Below are positions 1 to 6,368 of a DNA stretch of 16,372 bases, piece after piece; position 1 is the first letter of the stretch; each line of letters begins with the position of its first letter. The stretch lies in the NCBI GenBank assembly GCA_003542935.1, contig DPJQ01000202.1:25704-42075 (forward strand), in the 5' to 3' direction. Both the position numbers and the translations under genes were made by a program. Source of the DNA: Lachnospiraceae bacterium (GTDB taxonomy: Bacteria; Bacillota; Clostridia; Lachnospirales; Lachnospiraceae). Under the pieces are notes generated by a model. It had not been told where the DNA came from. It saw only the letters and a program-made list of their open reading frames with translations, and did not search any database.

Positions 1-1359
1 ATCTACCGCTTATTATACCTTAAAAATTCCGTTTTTAACAGACTGCTTTTATATTTTCAGGATTATTTTGCCGCTGCTTCCAGACCCACCGCCAGGAACC
101 TGTTCCTGTTAGTTATCTCCATTTTGGCCCTGGACATTTTCCGCTCGGTACGGTTTGCCCACAGCCATGTGATCTCTAGATTGTGCGGTACTTCGCTTAA
201 CGCGTTTTACTACACGCTTAAAACTGATGCCTATGATCATTCTGTCTGGAATGACGTTACGGTATCGAAAGCAGTCCGGGCTGTTCCCGGCCCTTTGGAA
301 GATCAGCCGCTTTTCCTTTCCATTGATGATACCATGGTCGAAAAATCCGGCAGGCATTTTGAACTTTGTTCTAAATTGTACGACCATGCTGCCCATAATG
401 GCTCCAATTACCTCAATGGACACTGTATGGTCAGCCTCCTGCTCTCTTTCCCGGTATACCAGAATAGAAAAATCCTTTATCTTTCTGTCCCGGTAGGGTA
501 CCGGCTCTGGGATAAGGAAAAGAGCAAGCTTGCTTTGGCCGCCGAACTGGCGGCACAGGCAATGAAAGTTATCGGCCCCAAGCGTCAGGTGATCCTGCTA
601 TGCGACAGCTGGTATCCAAAAGCGGAAGTGGCTGCCCTTGTGGAACAGTTTGAAAACCTGGAAATGGTCTGCAATGCCAGGGTGGATACGGTTCTTTACG
701 GGCTCCCGCCAGCTAAAACCGGGAAAAGGGGCCGTCCCAGAAAGCGCGGGGACCGGATTGCGCTGGAAGAGGCCGCCCTTAGCGAACCGGAAAGTGGTGG
801 CTGGCTGATTGGCACGATGCCGGTCATCACCAACCTTTGGAAAGGGAGGGTGGTCTATGCCTTGGTTACTGCGCCCAAAAATGGAAAAGGGGGCCGCCGT
901 CTGTTTTTATGCACGGCTGATCCGAAAACCATTTCTTTTGACTGGGAGAACAGCGCTGACAAAACAACCTGTTCTTATGGGGCGGAAAATATCTTTTATC
1001 TGCCGTTGGCCTGGTATGGCCTGAGGTGGGACATCGAGGTTTCTTATTATGAAGGGAAAACCTTCTGGTCATTGGAAGAATACCGGATCCGCAGCAAAGA
1101 AGGGATCGAACGGCTGGTGAATCTGACCAGCCTGTCCTACAGCGCCATGACCCTGCTTCCTTACAGCGATGAAACCTTTTCCGGGTATCGGTCCGCCAGT
1201 GCCCAGGAAACCCGGTATGAAATTGGCCAGCAAATCCAGGCGGATATAATTTTATGCAGTTTCGGAAGATTTCTCGAAACCATTAAAAAATGCTCTGTCC
1301 TGATAAAAGTTGTAGAAGACTACATTTCATCAGGTGTTAGGAAATTTCAAAAGTTGTAA
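1..1359 (+). CDS. IS4-superfamily DDE transposase (5' partial)
   Basis: Transposase that cuts and joins the ends of its insertion sequence. The frame is open without a stop from base 1, so the real start is upstream of the window. The TTG at 124 is an internal codon: the residues before it (for example RLLLYFQDYF and NLFLLVISIL) read like normal N-terminal sequence of this family. Numbering from the first codon in the window, the first catalytic aspartate is in SIDDT (109/110), the second in LLCDSWY (202), and the C-terminal signature Y339-x2-R342-x3-E346-x6-K353 fits the IS4 YREK pattern. A basic GKRGRPRKRG stretch lies between the second Asp and the Glu. No frameshift or stop is seen, so the visible part looks intact and possibly active. 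Assignment to the IS4 superfamily is firm; the exact subgroup (IS4 or IS701-like) is not determined. Confidence 0.9.
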   Translation: MYRLLYLKNSVFNRLLLYFQDYFAAASRPTARNLFLLVISILALDIFRSVRFAHSHVISRLCGTSLNAFYYTLKTDAYDHSVWNDVTVSKAVRAVPGPLEDQPLFLSIDDTMVEKSGRHFELCSKLYDHAAHNGSNYLNGHCMVSLLLSFPVYQNRKILYLSVPVGYRLWDKEKSKLALAAELAAQAMKVIGPKRQVILLCDSWYPKAEVAALVEQFENLEMVCNARVDTVLYGLPPAKTGKRGRPRKRGDRIALEEAALSEPESGGWLIGTMPVITNLWKGRVVYALVTAPKNGKGGRRLFLCTADPKTISFDWENSADKTTCSYGAENIFYLPLAWYGLRWDIEVSYYEGKTFWSLEEYRIRSKEGIERLVNLTSLSYSAMTLLPYSDETFSGYRSASAQETRYEIGQQIQADIILCSFGRFLETIKKCSVLIKVVEDYISSGVRKFQKL

Positions 1360-1373
1360 ACTGGTGATACAAT
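1345..1373 (+). promoter_or_regulatory. Possible outward promoter in the IS right end
   Basis: TTTCAA at 1345-1350, 17 bases, then TACAAT at 1368-1373, preceded by TG at 1365-1366 as in an extended -10 promoter. The -35 matches consensus at only three of six bases; the -10 matches at five of six. Transcription would begin near 1380, directly before the TPP aptamer, so this could drive thiM-thiE after the native promoter was displaced by the IS. This is inference from motif matching. Confidence 0.35.
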
Positions 1374-1380
1374 TGTAAAA

Positions 1381-1480
1381 CATAGTAGCGGGGAGCTTGC
1401 AGAAGCGGGCTGAGAGGAGACTGATACTGTTTCGACCCATAACCTGATTTGGATAATGCCAACGTAGGGACATAGGATTC
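1381..1480 (+). promoter_or_regulatory. TPP riboswitch (THI element) aptamer upstream of thiM
   Basis: Senses thiamine pyrophosphate and controls thiM-thiE. The conserved blocks are present in order: GGGGAGC (1390-1396), a small P3 hairpin GCTT/AAGC (1395-1406), CTGAGA (1410-1415), a variable hairpin GAGAC/GTTTC, GACCC, ACCTGAT, GGATAATGCC (1451-1460, inside the P4/P5 arm with TTGG/CCAA) and CGTAGGGA ending at 1470. Helix P1 is the odd part. The 3' flank begins CATAGGATTCG and would need CCTATG just before the GGGG block, but the sequence there is CATAGTAG, which gives a single base pair. The 5' arm has probably been lost to the IS insertion, so ligand control may be weakened or lost. Identification as a TPP aptamer is very secure; the functional state is not. 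Confidence 0.93.
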
Positions 1481-1488
1481 GTAAAAGT

Positions 1489-1530
1489 AACGGATATGCC
1501 GGTGTCTGGCATATCCGTTTCGTTGTCTTA
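1489..1530 (+). terminator. Terminator hairpin of the TPP riboswitch expression platform
   Basis: A perfect 12-bp stem, AACGGATATGCC (1489-1500) with GGCATATCCGTT (1508-1519), and a 7-base loop, followed by the moderately T-rich TCGTTGTCTTA. It lies between the aptamer and thiM, the usual place for a transcriptional expression platform. The 3' arm (1508-1516) can also pair with GGATAATGCC of the aptamer (1451-1460) with one bulged A, which would give a mutually exclusive antiterminator state. Confidence 0.75.
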
Positions 1531-1578
1531 GTGTGGGGACTTTCAAAACGGGTAATCAGAAAAACGGGAGGAAGTATA

Positions 1579-2400
1579 ATGTTAGGAAACTGTATAGACA
1601 AAGTGAGGAGCACGGTACCCCTGGTGCACAATATTACAAATTATGTAACGGTCAATGATGTGGCGAATATTTTACTGGCCTGTGGAGGCAGCCCGATTAT
1701 GTCGGATGAGCCGGAGGATGTAGAAGATATTACGGCGATCTGCGGCGGGTTGAATATTAATATCGGGACGCTGAATCAGAGGAGCATAGAGGCTATGTTC
1801 CGTGCCGGAAAGAAAGCAAGTGGGTTGGGCCATGTTTTGCTTCTTGATCCGGTGGGGGCCGGAGCCAGTGCCCTGCGGACCGATACGGCAGTAAAGCTTA
1901 TGCAGGAGCTTTCGTTTGATGCGGTGCGGGGTAATATCTCGGAAATCAGAACCCTGGCCGTGGGAAGCGGGACAACCAGGGGAGTGGATGCCGATGTGGC
2001 GGATGCGGTGACAGAAGAAAATCTGGACGGATCGATCCGGTTTGTTAAAAATTTTGCGAAGAGAGCCGGATGCATTGCGGCGGTTACGGGCGCCATCGAT
2101 CTGGTGAGTGACGGAAATATCTGTTACGTTATCCGGAACGGCCGGCCGGAGATGGGGAAAATCACCGGGACAGGTTGTCAGCTTTCCGGTATGATGGCGG
2201 CTTTTCTGGTGGCGAATCCCGAAGAGAAGCTGGAGGCGGCAGCAGCGGCGGTGTGTGCTATGGGGTTGGCCGGTGAGATTGCCTGGGAACATATGCAGGA
2301 GGGAGAGGGCAATGCCACATACCGAAACCGTATCATAGATGCTGTCTATAATATGGATGGGGGGATATTGGAGAAGGGAGCCAGATATGAGGTGCGGTAA
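1579..2400 (+). CDS. thiM: Hydroxyethylthiazole kinase ThiM
   Basis: Phosphorylates 4-methyl-5-(2-hydroxyethyl)thiazole with ATP in thiamine salvage; cytoplasmic, normally trimeric. The protein is 273 residues, the usual family length. Family motifs include VPLVHNITNYVTVNDVAN at 13-30, the SPIMSDEPED region at 38-47, LLLDPVGAGAS at 87-97, the VRGN motif at 116-119, and the anion-hole sequence GTGC at 197-200 with the expected catalytic cysteine at 200. The start at 1579 is chosen over the upstream in-frame GTG at 1531 because GGGAGG (1566-1571) sits 7 bases before this ATG and the extra 16 residues do not resemble the family. It is the first gene after the TPP riboswitch and overlaps thiE by 14 bases, so the two are co-transcribed and probably translationally coupled. 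Confidence 0.95.
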   Translation: MLGNCIDKVRSTVPLVHNITNYVTVNDVANILLACGGSPIMSDEPEDVEDITAICGGLNINIGTLNQRSIEAMFRAGKKASGLGHVLLLDPVGAGASALRTDTAVKLMQELSFDAVRGNISEIRTLAVGSGTTRGVDADVADAVTEENLDGSIRFVKNFAKRAGCIAAVTGAIDLVSDGNICYVIRNGRPEMGKITGTGCQLSGMMAAFLVANPEEKLEAAAAAVCAMGLAGEIAWEHMQEGEGNATYRNRIIDAVYNMDGGILEKGARYEVR

Positions 2401-3034
2401 AGAAGAGCTGCTCTTGTATGCGGTGACGGACAGGAGCTGGCTTCATGGAGATACCCTGTATCATCAGGTGGAACAGGCCCTGGACGGCGGCGCTACCTTC
2501 GTCCAGCTCAGAGAAAAGGAGCTGGACGAAGAAAGTTTTCTGTCAGAGGCCGTGGAACTGAAAAGTCTGTGCCGGAGATATCATGTCCCCTTCGTGATTA
2601 ATGATAACATAGATATCGCCATGGAGGTGGATGCCGACGGCGTTCATGTAGGGCAGAGTGATCGAAACGCTGCGGAAGTGCGGAAAATATTGGGGCCGGA
2701 CAAAATCATCGGTGTGTCGGCCCAGACGGTGGAGCAGGCTCTGGAGGCCGAACGGATGGGGGCGGATTATCTCGGCGTGGGAGCCGTATTTCCGACAGGA
2801 TCCAAAGCGGATGCGGATGATGTCAGCCGTGAGACGCTTACAGCCATCTGCAAGGCGGTGCATATTCCGGTCATTGCCATAGGAGGCATCCAAAAAAGCA
2901 ATATCCGGGAGCTTTCCGGAACGGGTATCTGCGGCATTGCGGTGATCAGCGCCCTTTTTGCACAGTCGGATATTAAAAGTGCGGCGAGGGATTTAAAGGC
3001 TTTGACGAAAAAATTATTTAAACGTTACAGTTAA
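2387..3034 (+). CDS. thiE: Thiamine-phosphate synthase ThiE
   Basis: Condenses hydroxymethylpyrimidine diphosphate with hydroxyethylthiazole phosphate to thiamine monophosphate; a cytoplasmic TIM-barrel enzyme. It has 215 residues, normal for ThiE. Visible family motifs are YAVTD at 11-15, FVQLREK at 38-44 (pyrimidine/phosphate site), PFVINDN at 68-74, ADGVHVGQSD at 83-92, IIGVSAQ at 107-113, the YLGVGAVFPTGSK loop at 128-140, and a C-terminal phosphate-binding IPVIAIGGI. The start at 2387 is supported by AAGGGAG ending 7 bases upstream, inside thiM; the ATG at 2339 lacks such a site and would give a long overlap. It uses the product of ThiM directly. No terminator is visible after it, so some transcripts may continue into the rhamnose genes. 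Confidence 0.95.
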   Translation: MRCGKEELLLYAVTDRSWLHGDTLYHQVEQALDGGATFVQLREKELDEESFLSEAVELKSLCRRYHVPFVINDNIDIAMEVDADGVHVGQSDRNAAEVRKILGPDKIIGVSAQTVEQALEAERMGADYLGVGAVFPTGSKADADDVSRETLTAICKAVHIPVIAIGGIQKSNIRELSGTGICGIAVISALFAQSDIKSAARDLKALTKKLFKRYS

Positions 3035-3048
3035 AATCATAAAGAAGT

Positions 3049-3078
3049 GTGGCAATTTCCACCAATATTTGTTACTAT
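3049..3078 (+). promoter_or_regulatory. Probable promoter of the first rhaB
   Basis: GTGGCA (3049-3054), 18 bases, TACTAT (3073-3078), each with four or five matches to the vegetative consensus. A small dyad GTGG-N6-CCAC overlaps the -35 and could be an operator. The predicted start near 3085 leaves a leader of about 55 bases before the ATG at 3142. Confidence 0.4.
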
Positions 3079-3141
3079 AGAGAAAACGTAGCTGCGAAGG
3101 TATAGCGCGGTTATGAAAAATGAGTAAAGGTGGTTACTGCC

Positions 3142-4617
3142 ATGGATAAGAGAATTTTAGCATTTGACTTTGGTGCGTCCAGCGGCCGCGCTATGATTGG
3201 TATTTACAACGGGGATACCATCAGCCTTGAGGAGATCCATCGGTTTTCCAATGATCCGGTGATTGTGAACGGCGTGATGTATTGGGATGTCCTTCGCCTG
3301 TTTTTCGAGATTAAACAGGGTATCATCAAGGCCAAACATGCGGGGGGATTTGACAGTATCGGTATCGACACCTGGGGCGTGGACTTCGGTTTGCTGGATA
3401 AGGAGGGACGTTTGCTGGAGAACCCCATCCATTACCGTGATAAGAGAACAGACGGGATGGTGGAGGAGAGCTTTAAGCTGATCGAGAAAGAACGTTTTTA
3501 TGAGATTACCGGTACACAGTTCATTTACTTCAATACGGTATTCCAGCTTTTGTCGCTGGTGAAGCAGAGGCCGGAACTTTTGGAGCGGGCGGACAAGCTG
3601 CTCCTGACGCCGGATCTGTTTATCTACTTCCTGACAGGTGAGAAACATATGGAATATTCTATGGCCACCACCACGCAGCTTTTGGATGCCAAAAAGCGGG
3701 TGTGGTCTAAAGAGGTGCTGGAAGCACTGGGGATTCCGGAACGCATCCTGCCGGATATTGTGCCCAGCGGTACGGTAGTCGGTAAATTGAGTGATGAGAT
3801 CTGTGAGGAATTGGGAGTGCCCGCGGTTCCGGTGGTGGCCGTGGCGGCTCATGATACGCAGAGCGCGCTGATAGCGGTGCCTGCCGAGGAAAAGGATTTC
3901 ATTTTCCTGAGCTGCGGCACCTGGTCACTGTTCGGTACAGAGCTGGATGATCCCATTATCAGTGAGAAGTCTGTCAAATACAATATTTCCAATGAGGGTG
4001 GCTGCGACGGCAAGGCTTCTTTCCTGGAAAATATCATCGGACTCTGGCTGATCCAGGAGAGCCGCAGGCAGTGGATCCGGGAAGGCGAAGAGTACGGATT
4101 CGGAGAGCTCGAAACGATGGCGAAAGCTGCCCCGTCTCTGGTAAGTTTTGTGGATCCCAATGCGTCGGAGTTTGTGCCCGCCGGGAATATGCCAAGACGT
4201 ATTCGCGATTTCTGTGAGAGAACAGGGCAGAAAGTTCCCGAAAGCATTGCCGAGATTGTGCGTTGTATCGATGAGAGTCTGGCGCTGACCTACCGCAGGG
4301 CTTTGGAGGAGATCAAAGACTGCACCGGGAAAGAATATTCTACCATATATATGGTGGGCGGTGGTACCAACAGTCATCTTCTCTGTCAGTTTACTGCCAA
4401 TGCTACTGGCTGCCGCGTGGTGGCCGGTCCCGGGGAAGCCACGGTACTCGGCAACCTGGTGCTCCAACTTGCTGCGGCGGAGGATGTGCCGGAGATTGAC
4501 GGCCTGTGGTCGGCCAGAAAGCTGATCGCCCGCTCGGAGAAATTCGATACCTATGAGCCTCAGGATACTGAGGTATGGCAGGAGGCATATCAGAGATTTC
4601 TCAAAATTCTTCAGTAA
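3142..4617 (+). CDS. rhaB: Rhamnulokinase RhaB (first copy)
   Basis: ATP-dependent kinase that turns L-rhamnulose into L-rhamnulose 1-phosphate; cytoplasmic FGGY-type sugar kinase. 491 residues, close to the roughly 490 typical of RhaB. The N-terminal phosphate-binding loop is FDFGASSGRA (8-17), typical of RhaB. IDTWGVDFGLL (75-85), YRDKRTDGM (98-106) and NTVFQLLSL (131-139) form the sugar-binding half. The catalytic base is Asp238 in AAHDTQSA. SCGTWSLFGTE and the C-terminal GGGTNSHLLCQFTANATG and GPGEATVLGN make the ATP half. The ATG at 3142 follows AAAGGTGG with good spacing; the GTG at 3130 lies inside that ribosome binding site and is rejected. The gene has its own promoter and terminator, so it can be expressed separately from the second rhaB. 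No missing residue is seen. Confidence 0.93.
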   Translation: MDKRILAFDFGASSGRAMIGIYNGDTISLEEIHRFSNDPVIVNGVMYWDVLRLFFEIKQGIIKAKHAGGFDSIGIDTWGVDFGLLDKEGRLLENPIHYRDKRTDGMVEESFKLIEKERFYEITGTQFIYFNTVFQLLSLVKQRPELLERADKLLLTPDLFIYFLTGEKHMEYSMATTTQLLDAKKRVWSKEVLEALGIPERILPDIVPSGTVVGKLSDEICEELGVPAVPVVAVAAHDTQSALIAVPAEEKDFIFLSCGTWSLFGTELDDPIISEKSVKYNISNEGGCDGKASFLENIIGLWLIQESRRQWIREGEEYGFGELETMAKAAPSLVSFVDPNASEFVPAGNMPRRIRDFCERTGQKVPESIAEIVRCIDESLALTYRRALEEIKDCTGKEYSTIYMVGGGTNSHLLCQFTANATGCRVVAGPGEATVLGNLVLQLAAAEDVPEIDGLWSARKLIARSEKFDTYEPQDTEVWQEAYQRFLKILQ

Positions 4618-4632
4618 ATAAAGTATTCTTTT

Positions 4633-4673
4633 CGGAAGGCCGCATGATTGTTGCGGCCTTTCGTCATTCTATT
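4633..4673 (+). terminator. Terminator after the first rhaB
   Basis: A 12-bp stem (4633-4644 with 4652-4663, one G-T pair) with a GC-rich core GGCCGC/GCGGCC and a 7-base loop lies 15 bases after the stop codon. The tail TCATTCTATT is only moderately T-rich. It separates the first rhaB from the second rhaB-rhaA unit. Confidence 0.75.
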
Positions 4674-4691
4674 GCAAATCAGGACACTTTT

Positions 4692-4719
4692 TTGGGCAAA
4701 TTACAGACTTTTCTATATT
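4692..4719 (+). promoter_or_regulatory. Possible promoter of the rhaB2-rhaA unit
   Basis: TTGGGC (4692-4697), 16 bases, TATATT (4714-4719). Another good -10, TAGAAT at 4732-4737, has no convincing -35. The 190-base region between the two kinase genes is A+T-rich after the terminator, as expected for a promoter region. The exact promoter cannot be fixed from sequence alone. Confidence 0.35.
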
Positions 4720-4808
4720 TTCATTTTTTGGTAGAATAACGATAGTGAAATTCAGACAGCGGCGAGAGTATTCGGACTGCTGTGAATGTAAATACAGGAG
4801 GTGTTTGG

Positions 4809-6215
4809 ATGAGTAACTACTATCTGGCCGTAGACATTGGGGCCTCCAGCGGCCGCCATATTCTCTGCCATATGGTCAACGGCAAAATGCATCTTGAGGA
4901 AATCCACCGCTTTGAGAACGGTATGAAAATGAAGGACGGCGAGCTGTGCTGGGAGATGGATCGGCTGTTTGCCGAAGTGGTCAACGGATTGAAAAAGTGC
5001 AGGGAGATTGGTAAAATACCGGTCAGTATGGGGATTGATACCTGGGCAGTAGATTTTGTTCTGCTGGACGGGGACGATCGGGTGATCGGCAATACTGTGG
5101 GGTATCGTGACAGCCGTACAAACGGCATGGATGATGAAGTGTATAAAATTATTTCCCAGGATAAGCTGTATGCGCGGACGGGTATACAAAAGCAGCTGTT
5201 CAATTCGATTTATCAATTGATGGCGATAAAGACTGCCCATCCGGATCATCTGGAGAAAGCCGAGACTATGCTGATGGTGCCGGATTACCTGCATTTTTGT
5301 CTGACCGGCAGGAAAGTAGCGGAGTATACGAATGCCTCTACGAGCCAGTTGGTGAGTCCGGATACCAAGGATTGGGATGACGAGCTGATTGAGATGCTGG
5401 GTTATCCCAGGAGAATATTCCCCTCCATTGTAAAACCGGGCACAGCGTTGGGCAATCTGAAACCCGAGCTGGCCGAGGAAATTGGTTTTGATCTGGAAGT
5501 GGTGCTTCCGGCCACTCATGATACCGGTTCCGCGGTGTTGGCAGTACCGGCCAATGACGATGATTTTATGTATATCAGCTCCGGTACATGGTCTCTGATG
5601 GGAGTGGAGTCAAGGGAAGCCAACTGTTCTATGGAAAGTATGGAAGCCAATCTGACCAACGAAGGCGGCTATGACTATCGTTTCCGTTATCTGAAAAATA
5701 TTATGGGGTTGTGGATGATTCAGTCAGTGCGCCATGAATTTGACGATGCTTATTCCTTCGGCCAGATCTGTGATATGGCTGAGGAATGTAAGGACTTCCC
5801 GTCCCGGGTGGATGCTAACGATGATTGTTTTATGGCTCCGAAGAGTATGGTGGAGGAAGTAAAGGATTATTGCCGGCGGACTGGCCAGCAGGTGCCGGAG
5901 ACGCTGGGGGAGATCGCTACAGTGATTTATACCAGTCTGGCGGAATGTTATGCGAAAACCATGCAGGAAATGCAGCAAATAACCGGTCGCAAATATGGCC
6001 GCATTCATGTGATCGGCGGCGGTGCCAATGCCGGATATCTAAACGAACTGACTGCAAAAGCCTGTAAAGTTCCTGTATATGCAGGACCCACCGAGGCGAC
6101 TGCTATCGGTAATCTGACGGCCCAGATGCTGCGGGCAAGGGAGTTTATCAGTATTGAGGAAGCAAGGGACAACATTTTTAAGTCTTTCGGTGTAAAAGAG
6201 TATGCCTGCGAGTAA
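4809..6215 (+). CDS. rhaB: Rhamnulokinase-like sugar kinase (second copy)
   Basis: FGGY-family kinase of the RhaB group, 468 residues, expected to phosphorylate L-rhamnulose or a related ketose in the cytoplasm. It has the RhaB-type phosphate loop VDIGASSGRH (8-17), GIDTWAVDF (75-83), YRDSRTNGM (99-107), FNSIYQLMAI (131-140), the catalytic Asp238 in ATHDTGSA, SSGTWSLMGVE, and C-terminal GGGANAGYLNELTAKA and GPTEATAIGN. By eye it is well under half identical to the first rhaB, and it is 23 residues shorter, so the pair is an old divergence and not a recent tandem duplication. The ATG at 4809 follows AGGAGGTG with a 5-base gap; the GTG at 4782 is rejected. It is followed by rhaA after 153 bases without a clear terminator. 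A fuculokinase-like role is possible, but the motifs favour RhaB. Confidence 0.85.
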   Translation: MSNYYLAVDIGASSGRHILCHMVNGKMHLEEIHRFENGMKMKDGELCWEMDRLFAEVVNGLKKCREIGKIPVSMGIDTWAVDFVLLDGDDRVIGNTVGYRDSRTNGMDDEVYKIISQDKLYARTGIQKQLFNSIYQLMAIKTAHPDHLEKAETMLMVPDYLHFCLTGRKVAEYTNASTSQLVSPDTKDWDDELIEMLGYPRRIFPSIVKPGTALGNLKPELAEEIGFDLEVVLPATHDTGSAVLAVPANDDDFMYISSGTWSLMGVESREANCSMESMEANLTNEGGYDYRFRYLKNIMGLWMIQSVRHEFDDAYSFGQICDMAEECKDFPSRVDANDDCFMAPKSMVEEVKDYCRRTGQQVPETLGEIATVIYTSLAECYAKTMQEMQQITGRKYGRIHVIGGGANAGYLNELTAKACKVPVYAGPTEATAIGNLTAQMLRAREFISIEEARDNIFKSFGVKEYACE

Positions 6216-6368
6216 CTGTTTGGCACAGGTCGAAGCACTTCCCACGGGACGCCTTCGGTGTGCTGCTGAGACCGTAAGAACATATATCAGAGCGGACAAG
6301 TACAAAGGGCCGCTTTGTTATATAGGGTGTTAGCCCGAAAATCATATAATATCAGGAGGAAAAATCCA
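6216..6368 (+). other. Structured spacer between rhaB2 and rhaA
   Basis: The 153-base gap is long for an operon and contains several inverted repeats. GGTC (6228-6231) pairs with GACC (6270-6273), enclosing AGCAC (6234-6238) with GTGCT (6260-6264). Further on, ACAAAG (6302-6307) pairs with CTTTGT (6313-6318) around a GGCCG loop, and AGCGG/CCGCT (6291-6314) is an alternative. None is followed by a T-run, so they are not ordinary terminators. They could be a processing or mRNA-stability element. No coding frame or known RNA family is recognised. The last bases hold the rhaA ribosome binding site AGGAGGA (6354-6360). Confidence 0.4.

Larger units (their letters stand above)
1..1385 (+). mobile_element. 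Insertion sequence, IS4-superfamily type, right-hand part
   Basis: The element is recognised from its transposase, whose frame is open from the first base. The left end lies outside the window. The right end is not defined by a visible terminal repeat because its partner is missing. It must lie between the transposase stop at 1357-1359 and the TPP aptamer core that starts at about 1389. I place it near 1385 because the bases just before the core do not pair with the 3' arm of riboswitch helix P1, as if element sequence has replaced that arm. The end coordinate is an inference, good to about 15 bases either way. Confidence 0.75.

Noticed and set aside
124..1359. Transposase starting at TTG 124
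   Set aside because: The frame is open all the way to base 1 and the upstream residues fit the family, so the start lies outside the window.
1531..1578. GTG 1531 as the thiM start
   Set aside because: It lies just after the riboswitch terminator, has no ribosome binding site, and the ATG at 1579 has a strong one.
1672..2292. Long minus-strand frame opposite thiM
   Set aside because: Shadow of the thiM codons; no ribosome binding site, and the protein resembles nothing I recognise.
3113..3149. Mini-ORFs MKNE and MSKGGYCHG before the first rhaB
   Set aside because: Too short to support; their bases are explained by the leader and ribosome binding site of rhaB.
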